Below, piece by piece: positions 8,960 to 16,858 of a stretch of 46,251 bases of DNA. Where the stretch lies: positions 1 through 46,251 of the forward strand of contig NZ_JAVFWO010000010.1 of NCBI RefSeq assembly GCF_031085295.1. Direction: 5' to 3'. The stretch is from Microbacterium psychrotolerans. GTDB lineage: Bacteria; Actinomycetota; Actinomycetes; Actinomycetales; Microbacteriaceae. Each line of letters opens with the position of its first letter. Within the stretch, counting starts at the first letter, position 1. The position numbers and the translations under genes were made by a program. The notes under the pieces were generated by a model, which saw nothing but the letters and a program-made list of their open reading frames with translations, did not search any database and had not been told where the DNA came from.

Positions 8960-10525
8960 GTGGCTACAACCCCGATCGATCTGCAACGGCCCGAGGGCAA
9001 AGGGCTCGCCGCCGGCACGCTGGGGCTGTGGGGCTCCACCGTCATCGGCCTCGCGTCCACCGCGCCGGTCTATTCACTGGTGGCGACCCTCGGGTTCGTC
9101 GTCCTCGCGGTCGGGGCGCAGGCGCCCATCGCGTTCGTCATCGCGTTCATCCCGATGCTGTTCATCGCCTTCGCGTACCGCGAGCTCAACAACGACGTGC
9201 CCGACTGCGGCACGACGTTCACCTGGGGCACCAAGGCCTTCGGCCCGTGGGTGGGCTGGATGGGCGGGTGGGGCGTCGCCGTCGCCGGCATGGTCGTGCT
9301 CGCGAACCTCGCGCAGATCGCCGGCATCTACTTCTGGGCGCTGATCGATGGGATCGTACGCAGTCCTGAGGACGCGCTGCTCTCCGACAACGTTCCGCTC
9401 GTCACGGCGACCGGCGTCGTCTTCATCGCGGCCATGACCTGGGTGAGCTGGCGCGGGGTCGAGATCGGCGAGCGGATCCAGAACATCCTGCTCGGCATCC
9501 AGTACCTCGCCCTGGCGATCTTCGTCGTCGCCGCGCTATGGCACTTCTTCGCCGGCACCGCGCCCGACCCGACGCCGTTCGACTGGTCGTGGTTCAACCC
9601 GTTCGCGTTCACCGAGTGGGGCGGATTCGTCGAGTCGATCCTGCTCGCCCTGTTCATCTACTGGGGCTGGGACACGTGCCTCGCGCTGAACGAGGAGACC
9701 AAGGACCCCAAGCGCATCCCCGGCCGGGCGGCGCTGCTGACCACCGTCATCCTGCTGATCACCTACGTCGGAGTCACCGTCGCGGCGATGATGTACGCGG
9801 GCCTCGGCAGCGAAGGCACGGGCCTGGGCAACGAAGCCAACGCCGACGACTTCTTCCTCGCGATCAAGGACGGGCTGCTCGGCCCCCTCGGCTGGGTGCT
9901 GGTGGTCGCGGTGATGATCTCGGCGATCTCGTCGACGCAGACCACGATCCTGCCGACCGCGCGGGGCACGCTGGCGATGGCGGCGTACAAGGCGCTGCCC
10001 CGGCGGTTCGCCTCGGTGCACCCGCGCTACAAGACGCCGTCGTTCTCGACGCTTGTCATGGGCATCGTCGCGTCCGTCTACTACGTCGGGATGACGCTGA
10101 TCAGCGACAACATCCTGCAGGACTCGATCCTCTCGCTCGGGCTCGCCATCGCGTTCTACTACGCGATCACCGGCTACGCCTGCGTCTGGTACTTCCGCCG
10201 CGAGCTGTTCACGTCGGCCAGGAACTTCTTCTACCGGTTCCTGTTCCCGCTGCTCGGCGCGCTCATGCTGACCTACGCGTTCGTGCAGTCGGCGATCGAC
10301 ATGTACGACGTCGACTACGGCTACACCGTCCTGCTGGGCATCGGCGGCACGTTCGTCCTGGGCATCGGCGCGCTCGCGTTCGGTGTGCTGCTCATGTTCC
10401 TGTGGTTCGCGTTCCCGCGCTCGAAGGCGTTCTTCCGCGGCGAGAGCCTCAACCGCGAAACCGAGGTGCTCGTGCCCGAGGACCCCGCCGACTTCTCGCG
10501 ATCGATCGACGGCGGGCTCGCCTGA
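8960..10525 (+). CDS. APC-superfamily amino acid permease
   Basis: This is a 521-residue integral membrane protein with about 12 hydrophobic segments, as in the amino acid/polyamine/organocation superfamily. The helix 1 motif (LGLWGSTVIGLASTAPVYSL) and the loop 2-3 sequence FRELNNDVP-like YRELNNDVPDCGTTF, followed by WGTKAFGPWVGWMGGW, are typical of APC transporters. The unwound helix 6 region reads FIYWGWDTCLALNEETKDP, matching the family's EEAKNP-type motif. It probably imports an amino acid or amine with H+; the substrate is not predictable. The GTG start sits exactly at the start point of a strong promoter with no Shine-Dalgarno sequence, so the mRNA is predicted to be leaderless. Confidence 0.93.
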   Translation: MATTPIDLQRPEGKGLAAGTLGLWGSTVIGLASTAPVYSLVATLGFVVLAVGAQAPIAFVIAFIPMLFIAFAYRELNNDVPDCGTTFTWGTKAFGPWVGWMGGWGVAVAGMVVLANLAQIAGIYFWALIDGIVRSPEDALLSDNVPLVTATGVVFIAAMTWVSWRGVEIGERIQNILLGIQYLALAIFVVAALWHFFAGTAPDPTPFDWSWFNPFAFTEWGGFVESILLALFIYWGWDTCLALNEETKDPKRIPGRAALLTTVILLITYVGVTVAAMMYAGLGSEGTGLGNEANADDFFLAIKDGLLGPLGWVLVVAVMISAISSTQTTILPTARGTLAMAAYKALPRRFASVHPRYKTPSFSTLVMGIVASVYYVGMTLISDNILQDSILSLGLAIAFYYAITGYACVWYFRRELFTSARNFFYRFLFPLLGALMLTYAFVQSAIDMYDVDYGYTVLLGIGGTFVLGIGALAFGVLLMFLWFAFPRSKAFFRGESLNRETEVLVPEDPADFSRSIDGGLA

Positions 10526-10577
10526 GCTGCGGCACGGCAGGCCCACGCCGCTGACCGTCCACACGGTCGCGCCGTCG

Positions 10578-10958
10578 TCACCGCCCGAGGTGCGCTCCGC
10601 AGCCCACCTCGTACGCCTCCCGCAACCATGACGCGACGGTCTCGTCGAACTCGCTCTCGTCGGCCAGGCGGAACTGGTGCACGAAAAGACGGCGGCCGTA
10701 CGGCGAGACGCTGAGGATGCGCGGGTCCGACGGCAGCTCGCGCATGAGGTCGAAGTAGCCGCGCACGCCTGTGCGGACCGGCCGGGCGCCGGCGAAGCCT
10801 CGCCGCGGTCCGCGGAAGGTGATCGTCGTCTTCGCCACGGAGTGCGTCACGGGGCCGAACGACCTGATGAGCTCGTCGATGCGGTGCCACAGCGCCACGG
10901 CGTCGGGATCGGCGTCCCGAAGGTGGTCCGCCACCGTCCACTCGCGGTCGTCCGTCAC
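10578..10958 (-). CDS. DUF5655-domain protein
   Basis: This is a small soluble protein of 126 residues. It resembles DUF5655 proteins: WTVADHLRDADPDAVALWHRIDELIRSFGPV, then TKTTITFRG-like AKTTITFRGPRRGFAGARP, and a C-terminal HQFRLADESEFDETVASWL segment. Members of this family are often described as possible nucleic-acid or transport-related proteins without proven function. The GTG at 10958 is chosen because GACACT lies exactly six bases upstream, the leaderless spacing seen elsewhere here; an in-frame ATG further up (11003) would add a poorly conserved N-terminus. It converges on the permease gene. Confidence 0.75.
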   Translation of the reverse strand: MTDDREWTVADHLRDADPDAVALWHRIDELIRSFGPVTHSVAKTTITFRGPRRGFAGARPVRTGVRGYFDLMRELPSDPRILSVSPYGRRLFVHQFRLADESEFDETVASWLREAYEVGCGAHLGR

Positions 10959-11007
10959 GGCACCAGTGTCGCGCACCGCGCCGACATCCGCCCTCGCGCG
11001 CACGGCG

Positions 11008-11038
11008 GAAGCCCCGGGTGCGGGGCACCCGGGGCTTC
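11008..11038 (-). terminator. Terminator hairpin after alanine dehydrogenase
   Basis: A perfect 14-bp stem (11008-11021 with 11025-11038) with a 3-base loop begins 11 bases beyond the alanine dehydrogenase stop on the minus strand. It should separate that gene from the DUF5655 gene. Confidence 0.8.
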
Positions 11039-11049
11039 GGTGAAGCGTC

Positions 11050-12165
11050 TCAGACCAGCGCCGCGTCCAGCGGTGCGAGCTCCAGATCGTGTGCGGTCGC
11101 GACGCCCGCGTTCACGACGCTCCCGCCGACCGTGTTGAGTCCGGCCGCGAGGGCGGGATCCGATCGGAGCGCCTCCCGCCAGCCGTGCCGGACGATCTGG
11201 CGGATGTAGGGGAGCGTGGCGTTCGTGAGCGCCGAAGTCGACGTGTTCGGCACGGCGCCGGGCATGTTGGCGACGCAGTAGAAGATGCTCCCGTGCACCG
11301 GGAACGTCGGGTCGGCGTGCGTCGTCGGATGCGTGTCCTCGAAGCACCCGCCCTGGTCGACCGCGATGTCGACGAGCACCGAGCCCGGACGCATGCGCGC
11401 CACCATGTCGTTGGTGACGAGCTTCGGGGCCTTCGCCCCCGGAATCAGCACCGATCCGATGACGAGGTCCGACGAGACGACCGCGCGGTCGAGATCGAGC
11501 GGGTTGGAGGCCGCCGTCTTCACGCGTCCCTGGAAGTGGTCGTCGAGGTAGCGGAGCCGCTGCACGTTGGTGTCGAAGACGGTGACGTCGGCACCCATGC
11601 CGACGGCGATCACCGCGGCGTTCGCGCCGGCGACACCGCCGCCGATCACGGTCACCGTCGCCGGCCGCGTGCCGGGCACGCCCGACATCAGCAGGCCCAA
11701 TCCGCCCGCGGACCGCATGAGGGTGGCGGCGCCGACGGTCGGCGCGAGCCGGCCGGCGACCTCGCTCATGGGCGCAAGGAGCGGAAGGCCACCGCCCGGG
11801 AGCTGCACGGTCTCGTAGGCGATCGCCGTCACGCCGTCCGCCACCAGACGCTCCGTCAGGGGGCGGTCGGCGGCGAGATGCAGGTACGTGAAGAGCACGA
11901 GGTCGTCGCGGAAGTAGTCGTACTCGCCGGCGATCGGCTCCTTGACCTTCAGGAGCAGCTCGGCCCGTGCCCACACCTCCGCGGCGTCGTCGAGCAGCAC
12001 CGCCCCGGCGGCCTCGTATTCGGCATCCGGCATCGATGAACCCTCGCCCGCGCCGCGCTGCACGAAGACCTCATGGCCCGACGCCACGAGATCGTGCACG
12101 CCCGCAGGAGTGAGGGCGACCCGGTACTCGTTGTTCTTCACCTCGGTGGGGACGCTGATCCGCAT
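11050..12165 (-). CDS. ald: Alanine dehydrogenase
   Basis: This 371-residue protein has the exact usual length of L-alanine dehydrogenase, which interconverts L-alanine with pyruvate, ammonia and NADH in the cytosol. The opening MRISVPTEVKNNEYRVALTP is diagnostic. Substrate residues are visible: Arg15, Lys75 in LLKVKEP and His96 in FTYLHLA. The NAD-binding motif VIGGGVAGANAA, the VIGSVLIPGAKAPKLV segment and DIAVDQGGCFE with the catalytic Asp are all present. The ATG at 12165 follows a good GGAAAGGA ribosome binding site. It is 56 bases downstream of the asparaginase gene on the same strand, so the pair may form an operon that releases and processes amino nitrogen. Confidence 0.96.
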   Translation of the reverse strand: MRISVPTEVKNNEYRVALTPAGVHDLVASGHEVFVQRGAGEGSSMPDAEYEAAGAVLLDDAAEVWARAELLLKVKEPIAGEYDYFRDDLVLFTYLHLAADRPLTERLVADGVTAIAYETVQLPGGGLPLLAPMSEVAGRLAPTVGAATLMRSAGGLGLLMSGVPGTRPATVTVIGGGVAGANAAVIAVGMGADVTVFDTNVQRLRYLDDHFQGRVKTAASNPLDLDRAVVSSDLVIGSVLIPGAKAPKLVTNDMVARMRPGSVLVDIAVDQGGCFEDTHPTTHADPTFPVHGSIFYCVANMPGAVPNTSTSALTNATLPYIRQIVRHGWREALRSDPALAAGLNTVGGSVVNAGVATAHDLELAPLDAALV

Positions 12166-12221
12166 CGTGTGATCCTTTCCGCTCCGCCGTTGGAGCGCTC
12201 GGGCTCCTCGTGGGAGCGCCT

Positions 12222-13211
12222 CTAGAAGGCGGGGCGGATGGCCCCGACATCCTGCCCGCCGCCGGTGACGGCGAGCGGAAGCTTCGACAACGTGTCGGCG
12301 ACGTCGGCCGACGCGAGCGCACCGTGGCGCTCCAGCAGCCGGAGTGCCACTGCGGTGGCGGCACGGCCGCTGCCGTCGAGCATCTTGAGCGCCACCGTGG
12401 TGCCGTCGCGGGCGACCATCACCATGACTCCCTCGGCGCCGCCCTTGGCGAACACGCCGAGCCGTTCGATGACGATCGTGTCGGCCCGGCCGGGACCGTC
12501 GATGGTCCACGGGTCCGCCCGGACTGCGCCGACCAGTGCGCCGGCGCTGCGGTGCAGCGCGAACGGCGACGTCGTCGACGAGTTGCCGATGCGATGGATC
12601 GCGCGGGCCAGCCCGAAGAGCGTCATCGCGTACACAGGAGCGCCGCACCCGTCGACGGCGGTCGCGGCGATCTTCTCGCCGATCAGCCGCTCGACCGTCT
12701 CGCGGATGAGGATCTGCACCGGATGCTCGGGCGCGAGGTAGCTCTCCGTGTCCCACCCGTTGACGACGCTGGTCAGCAGCATCGCCGCGTGCTTGCCCGA
12801 GCAGTTCATGCGGATGCGCGCGGGCCGGCCGAGTTCGCGCACCATCTCGTCGCGGGTCGCGGTGTCGCTCGGCCACGCGGCCGGACACCCGAGGTCCTCC
12901 TCGCCGAGCTGCGCGAGCGAGAGGATGTCGCGGACGACGGCGACGTGGCGGTCGGTGCCGGCATGGCTCGCGGTCGCCAGCCCGAGCCGCTCGCCCTCGA
13001 GGGGCGCACCCGCGGAGAGGCAGGCGAGCGCCTGCAGGGGCTTGAGACTGGAACGGGGGAGGATCAGCGATGACGGATCGCCGAGCTTCTCGGCGATCGT
13101 GCCGTCAGCGGCGAGCACGAGGGCGATGCCGGCGTGCCGCGACTCGACGAATCCGCTGCGTTCGACAACGGCGAGTTCGACGGCGTCGGCTGCGGCGAAG
13201 GTCTGCGGCAC
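12222..13211 (-). CDS. Type II L-asparaginase family protein (PF06089-like)
   Basis: This 329-residue protein matches the actinobacterial/rhizobial asparaginase family that is unrelated to E. coli AnsA/B. Recognisable motifs are LPRSSLKPLQALACL (the nucleophile Ser-Ser-x-Lys region), LATASHAGTDRHV, MNCSGKHAAML (Cys-Ser-Gly-Lys-His) and VDGCGAPVYAMTL. It would hydrolyse L-asparagine to aspartate and ammonia in the cytosol; there is no signal peptide. The GTG start at 13211 is supported by a TAGGCT hexamer six bases upstream. It lies upstream of ald and divergent from the OsmC-like gene, with the two predicted -10 elements about 28 bases apart. Confidence 0.9.
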   Translation of the reverse strand: MPQTFAAADAVELAVVERSGFVESRHAGIALVLAADGTIAEKLGDPSSLILPRSSLKPLQALACLSAGAPLEGERLGLATASHAGTDRHVAVVRDILSLAQLGEEDLGCPAAWPSDTATRDEMVRELGRPARIRMNCSGKHAAMLLTSVVNGWDTESYLAPEHPVQILIRETVERLIGEKIAATAVDGCGAPVYAMTLFGLARAIHRIGNSSTTSPFALHRSAGALVGAVRADPWTIDGPGRADTIVIERLGVFAKGGAEGVMVMVARDGTTVALKMLDGSGRAATAVALRLLERHGALASADVADTLSKLPLAVTGGGQDVGAIRPAF

Positions 13212-13217
13212 CCCGAC

Positions 13218-13223
13218 AGCCTA
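13218..13223 (-). promoter_or_regulatory. -10 TAGGCT, leaderless promoter of the asparaginase gene
   Basis: Read on the minus strand, TAGGCT is followed by GTCGGG and the GTG start codon. It is identical in sequence and spacing to the elements before dxr and ispG. Confidence 0.65.
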
Positions 13224-13251
13224 CCGCCGCGGCGGCCGTCGCCTCGCATGA

Positions 13252-13257
13252 CAGACT
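13252..13257 (+). promoter_or_regulatory. -10-like CAGACT before the OsmC-like gene
   Basis: CAGACT, then GTGCTC, then the ATG at 13264: the leaderless geometry with a weaker hexamer (CA instead of TA). It is divergent from the asparaginase promoter. Confidence 0.4.
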
Positions 13258-13263
13258 GTGCTC

Positions 13264-13740
13264 ATGTGGGGCGAGCATCGATACTCCGTCCGGACGACCT
13301 GGACGGGTGACCGCGGCACCGGGACCTCCGGCTACCGGGACTACGACCGCTCCGTGACGCTCGAGATCGACGGCAAGCCCGCGCTGCTGGCGTCGTCCGA
13401 CAAGCCGTTCCGCGGGGATCCGTCGCGGTGGAATCCCGAGGACATGCTGCTCTCGGCCCTCAGCGAGTGCCACCTGCTGTCGTACCTCCACGCCTGCGTG
13501 CAGGCGGGCGTCGTGGTCGTCGGCTATGAGGACGACGCATCTGGACTGATGGTCGAGGACGGGCGCGGCGGCGGTGCCTTCCGCGAGGTCGTGCTACGTC
13601 CGCGCGTGACCGTCGCGGACGCCTCGATGACGGATGCCGCGACCGCCGCGCACGCACAGGCGCGGGAGTGGTGCTTCATCGCGAACTCGGTCAACTTCCC
13701 GGTGCGCCACGAGCCGACGGTCGTCGTCGCCGCTTCCTGA
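13264..13740 (+). CDS. OsmC-family peroxiredoxin-like protein
   Basis: This 158-residue cytosolic protein has the OsmC/Ohr fold. The two redox Cys are visible: Cys69 in LLSALSECHLLSYL and Cys137 in AREWCFIANSV. Together with Arg50 in KPFRGDPSRWNPEDM they form the thiol peroxidase site that reduces organic hydroperoxides. The arrangement fits the OsmC/YhfA-like group rather than classical Ohr. The start at ATG 13264 (MWGEHRYSV) is preferred over a CTG/GTG further upstream because of the leaderless spacing. It stands alone and is divergent from the asparaginase gene. The physiological substrate is unknown. Confidence 0.9.
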   Translation: MWGEHRYSVRTTWTGDRGTGTSGYRDYDRSVTLEIDGKPALLASSDKPFRGDPSRWNPEDMLLSALSECHLLSYLHACVQAGVVVVGYEDDASGLMVEDGRGGGAFREVVLRPRVTVADASMTDAATAAHAQAREWCFIANSVNFPVRHEPTVVVAAS

Positions 13741-13791
13741 CTCCGCCCCGGGACGCCCACCTCATGACGATGGAGGAGGACGTGGAGCGTG

Positions 13792-13861
13792 GCGGCGTCA
13801 GCGGCGCTCGCGGGGGAGGACTTGCTGCGGCGTCAGCGGCGCTCGTGGGGGAGGACCTGCT
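13792..13861. repeat. 35-bp tandem duplication spanning the plsC stop codon
   Basis: Copy 1 (13792-13826) and copy 2 (13827-13861) are adjacent direct repeats of 35 bases that differ at two positions. Copy 2 contains the last codons and the stop of the acyltransferase gene on the minus strand. Copy 1 repeats them downstream, so a second QVLPRERR-stop relic follows the true end. Confidence 0.9.
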
Positions 13862-14621
13862 TGATGCGCTCGATCGGGTTCTGCGCGGGCACCTCGTTGT
13901 AGGCGTTCGCGAGCTCCTGACCCGACAGAGCGTGGATCGCCGCCATGATCTCGTCGGTCGCGAGCCGGCGCGCCTTGCCCGATGACGCCGGGCCGTGGTG
14001 CGCGAGATCCAGGGGCTCGCCGAACTTGACGGTGACCCGGTGCGTCAGCGAGGGCATCTTGGCACCGACGGGCATCACGTCGTCGGTGCCGATGAGACCC
14101 ACCGGGACGACGGGCGCACCGGTCTGCAGCGCGAGGAATGCGACGCCCGTGCGGCCCTTGTACAGGCGGCCGTCGAGCGAGCGGGTGCCTTCGGGGTACA
14201 GCGCGACGGCGCTTCCCTCCTCGAGCAGAGTGCGCTGCTGGTCGAGGGCGTCGAGCGCTGCCTGGCCGGCGCCGCGCTGGACGGGGATGGCGCCGATCGC
14301 GGTGAAGAACCAGCGGGACGCGGGGCTGTCGAAGTAGCTGGCCTTCGCCAGGAAGTGGACGGGCCGGGGAGCGGCCACGGGGATCGCGATCGAGTCGATG
14401 AACGACAGATGGTTGCTCGCGAAGATCACCGGTCCGGACTTCGGGACGTTCGCCTTGCCCTCCACGTGCGGGCGGTAGATCACGCGCGCGAGGGGCCGGA
14501 TGATCTGGCGTCCGATGGCGTAGGTGAAGCCCATGCGCCGAGCCGGCGCGGCAGGAGCCTCGGGCGTTTCCGCCGTCTCGTCGGCGGTGTCGTCGGCGCC
14601 GGGCACGAGGTCGGAAGTCAC
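13833..14621 (-). CDS. plsC: 1-acyl-sn-glycerol-3-phosphate acyltransferase (PlsC family)
   Basis: This 262-residue membrane-associated acyltransferase would transfer an acyl chain to lysophosphatidic acid in phospholipid synthesis, or act on a related lipid. The HX4D catalytic motif is NHLSFID (His71, Asp76), and motif III is YPEGTRSLDG (EGTR at 144-147). VPVGLIGTDDV and the substrate-contact region RGAGQAALDA also fit. The N-terminal 30 residues are an acidic, Ala/Pro-rich extension before the conserved start of the domain. The GTG at 14621 has TACCCT six bases upstream. The gene is divergent from the FKBP lipoprotein gene. The 3' end lies in a tandem duplication. Confidence 0.9.
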   Translation of the reverse strand: MTSDLVPGADDTADETAETPEAPAAPARRMGFTYAIGRQIIRPLARVIYRPHVEGKANVPKSGPVIFASNHLSFIDSIAIPVAAPRPVHFLAKASYFDSPASRWFFTAIGAIPVQRGAGQAALDALDQQRTLLEEGSAVALYPEGTRSLDGRLYKGRTGVAFLALQTGAPVVPVGLIGTDDVMPVGAKMPSLTHRVTVKFGEPLDLAHHGPASSGKARRLATDEIMAAIHALSGQELANAYNEVPAQNPIERIKQVLPHERR

Positions 14622-14627
14622 CCGTCG

Positions 14628-14633
14628 AGGGTA
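14628..14633 (-). promoter_or_regulatory. -10 TACCCT, leaderless promoter of plsC
   Basis: On the minus strand TACCCT is followed by CGACGG and the GTG start at 14621. There is no Shine-Dalgarno sequence in the spacer. Confidence 0.55.
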
Positions 14634-14735
14634 CTCCCGATTGCATTCCGGTATCGGCATAGCCCTTTCCCAGCGCGGACAGAGCAAAGATGCGAAAAGA
14701 TGGAGGCTCCCCTTCCCATGTCTCGAGGTTGTTCC

Positions 14736-15704
14736 GTGCGCATTCGCCCGCTCGCTGCCCTGTCCGTCGCCGCGATGTCGGCACTCCTGCTGGCCGGCTG
14801 CTCCGGCTCGGCCGAGCCCGACGCCAGCCCCACGCCGTCCTCCAGCTCTGCGTCGGATTGCGGTCTCGATCCCCAGCCGGGTGCCGATTCCGACGCGATC
14901 ACTATTTCGGGGGCTGCTCCCGAGCTCACCGCGCAGGTGCCCGCCGATCTCGAGTTCGCCGATCTGCAGCGCACGGTCGCCGTGGACGGCGACGGTGACG
15001 ACCTGGCGATCGGACAGCTGGTCTCGGGGCAGTACCTGGTCATCGACCCCAGCACGGGCGAGGTGCTGCTCGATTCGGCGACGACCACGCCGGACGACTC
15101 GGGCCTCATCCCGATCATCGTCGACGGCAACAGCATCTTCGGCAGCAGCGTGCTCTGCACGCCGCTCGGCTCGGCCACGGCCTTCACCATCCCGGGCTCG
15201 ATGCTGGGCGAGGGCGCCGCAAACGCCGTCGTCGTCGCACAGTCGGTCGGTGAGCTTCCGACGGTCGCGACCGGCGCCGACCAGGAACCGGTGGCAGGCA
15301 TGCCCGAGGTCGAGCTCGATGACGACGGGACGCCCGCCATCACCATCCCGGACCAGGACCCGCCCACCGAGGTGCAGATCGCGGATCTCAAGCTCGGTGA
15401 CGGAGCCACCGTCGAGTCGGGCGACACCGTGTTCGTGCAGTACAGCGGAGTCAAGTGGTCGGACGGCTCGGAATTCGACTCCAGCTGGAGCCGCGGGGCC
15501 CCCTCCCAGTTCGAGACGACCGGCGTCGTCCAGGGCTTCCAGCAGGCGCTGGAGGGCCAGACGGTGGGCTCGCAGGTGCTCGTCGTGATCCCGCCCGCGT
15601 TCGGCTACGGCGAGGGTGAGATCAACGACCAGGACCTCAAGGGCGAGACCCTCGTCTTCGTCGTCGACATCCTCGGTGTGCAGCGCGCCGCTGCCGCCGA
15701 GTAG
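14736..15704 (+). CDS. FKBP-type peptidyl-prolyl isomerase lipoprotein
   Basis: This 322-residue secreted lipoprotein has a basic n-region, a hydrophobic core and the lipobox LLAGC with Cys22 as the lipidation site, so it should sit on the outer face of the cytoplasmic membrane and help fold exported proteins. The C-terminal domain (about 225-315) is a canonical FKBP domain: VQYSGVKWSDGSEFDSSW, VVQGFQQALEGQTVGSQVLVVIPPAFGYG. The region before it (about 50-190) looks like a second, degenerate FKBP-like domain, as in other actinobacterial homologues. The GTG at 14736 is preferred because CGAGG ends 7 bases upstream and the signal peptide starts cleanly; the ATG at 14718 is an alternative. Confidence 0.9.
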   Translation: MRIRPLAALSVAAMSALLLAGCSGSAEPDASPTPSSSSASDCGLDPQPGADSDAITISGAAPELTAQVPADLEFADLQRTVAVDGDGDDLAIGQLVSGQYLVIDPSTGEVLLDSATTTPDDSGLIPIIVDGNSIFGSSVLCTPLGSATAFTIPGSMLGEGAANAVVVAQSVGELPTVATGADQEPVAGMPEVELDDDGTPAITIPDQDPPTEVQIADLKLGDGATVESGDTVFVQYSGVKWSDGSEFDSSWSRGAPSQFETTGVVQGFQQALEGQTVGSQVLVVIPPAFGYGEGEINDQDLKGETLVFVVDILGVQRAAAAE

Positions 15705-15729
15705 CACGCGGTCGCATCCGGCCCGCCGC

Positions 15730-15735
15730 TAGGCT
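15730..15735 (+). promoter_or_regulatory. -10 TAGGCT, leaderless promoter of dxr
   Basis: TAGGCT, then GGCCGG, then the ATG at 15742. The hexamer and spacing equal those at ispG and the asparaginase gene. Confidence 0.65.
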
Positions 15736-15741
15736 GGCCGG

Positions 15742-16833
15742 ATGCGGCGCGTCCTGATCCTCGGCTCGACCGGCTCCATCGGCACGCAGGCGCTCGACGT
15801 CGTGCGGGCCAACCCGCGGCGGTTCGAGGTGGTCGGGCTCGCAGCGGGCTCGGATCGCGCCGCCCTCGACGCGCAGGCGGCCGAGTTCGGCGTCGACAGC
15901 ACCGCGCTCGGCGCCGTCGAGGCCGAGCAGCTCGTCCGCGACGTCGAGGCAGACGTCGTGCTCAACGGCATCACCGGCTCCGTCGGGCTCGGCCCCACGC
16001 TCGCGGCCCTCGAGACCGGCCGCACACTGGCGCTCGCGAACAAGGAATCCCTCATCGTCGGCGGCGATCTGGTCACCGCGATCGCGCGTCCCGGACAGAT
16101 CGTACCGGTGGATTCGGAGCATTCGGCGATCGCGCAGGCGCTCCGCTCGGGAGAGCGCGGAGAAGTACGCCGGCTCGTGCTGACGGCATCCGGCGGTCCG
16201 TTCCGCGGGCGCAGCAGGGATTCCCTCGAAAGCGTCACACCGGCCGAGGCGCTCGCGCATCCCACGTGGGACATGGGGCGAGTGGTCACCACGAACTCGG
16301 CGACGCTCGTCAACAAGGGCCTCGAGGTGATCGAGGCGCACCTGCTCTTCGGCGTGCCCTACGCCGAGATCGACGTCGTCGTGCATCCCCAGTCGATCGT
16401 CCACTCGATGGTCGAGTTCGTCGACGGGTCCACCATCGCGCAGGCATCGCCGCCCGACATGCGCCTGCCGATCTCGCTCGGGCTCGACTGGCCGAACCGC
16501 ATCGCCGGCGTCGGCCGCCCATTGGACTGGACGGCGGCGACGTCGTGGAGCTTCGAGCCGCTCGACGATGCCGCCTTCCCCGCGGTGCGGCTCGCCAAGC
16601 AGGTCGGCCGCGCCGGTGGCACGTACCCGGCGGTGTTCAACGCCGCCAACGAGCAGGCCGTGGACGCCTTCCACGAGGGTCGCCTGAGCTTCCTCGGCAT
16701 CATCGACGTCATCGACCGCGTGGTCGATGCGCACGACGCGCCCGACGCGCTGACGCGCGCGGCGCTGGCCGACGCCGAGCAGTGGGCGCGCCGCGCCGCC
16801 GACAAGGCGATCGCCGCAGCCTCCGCATCCTGA
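15742..16833 (+). CDS. dxr: 1-deoxy-D-xylulose-5-phosphate reductoisomerase
   Basis: This 363-residue enzyme converts DXP to methylerythritol phosphate with NADPH, the committed step of the MEP isoprenoid pathway. The NADPH motif GSTGSIG is at residues 8-14. LANKESLIVGG, PVDSEHSAIAQAL (metal-binding Asp and Glu), LTASGGPFR, WDMGRVVTTNSATLVNKGLEVIEAHLLFG and HPQSIVHSMVEF are all present. It is at the short end of the family range because the N-terminus starts directly at the Rossmann motif. The ATG is supported by the leaderless TAGGCT. In this window it lies on the same strand as ispG, a later pathway gene about 10 kb downstream, and converges with the MurE-like gene. Confidence 0.97.
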   Translation: MRRVLILGSTGSIGTQALDVVRANPRRFEVVGLAAGSDRAALDAQAAEFGVDSTALGAVEAEQLVRDVEADVVLNGITGSVGLGPTLAALETGRTLALANKESLIVGGDLVTAIARPGQIVPVDSEHSAIAQALRSGERGEVRRLVLTASGGPFRGRSRDSLESVTPAEALAHPTWDMGRVVTTNSATLVNKGLEVIEAHLLFGVPYAEIDVVVHPQSIVHSMVEFVDGSTIAQASPPDMRLPISLGLDWPNRIAGVGRPLDWTAATSWSFEPLDDAAFPAVRLAKQVGRAGGTYPAVFNAANEQAVDAFHEGRLSFLGIIDVIDRVVDAHDAPDALTRAALADAEQWARRAADKAIAAASAS

Positions 16834-16858
16834 CCCGACGGCGCGCGCGCCGGGGCTC

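Noticed and set aside
4982..8986. A 1334-codon minus-strand open frame
   Set aside because: Antisense to PP2C and the FtsK-like ATPase, with low-complexity Arg/Gly/His sequence and no promoter or ribosome binding site; a shadow frame.
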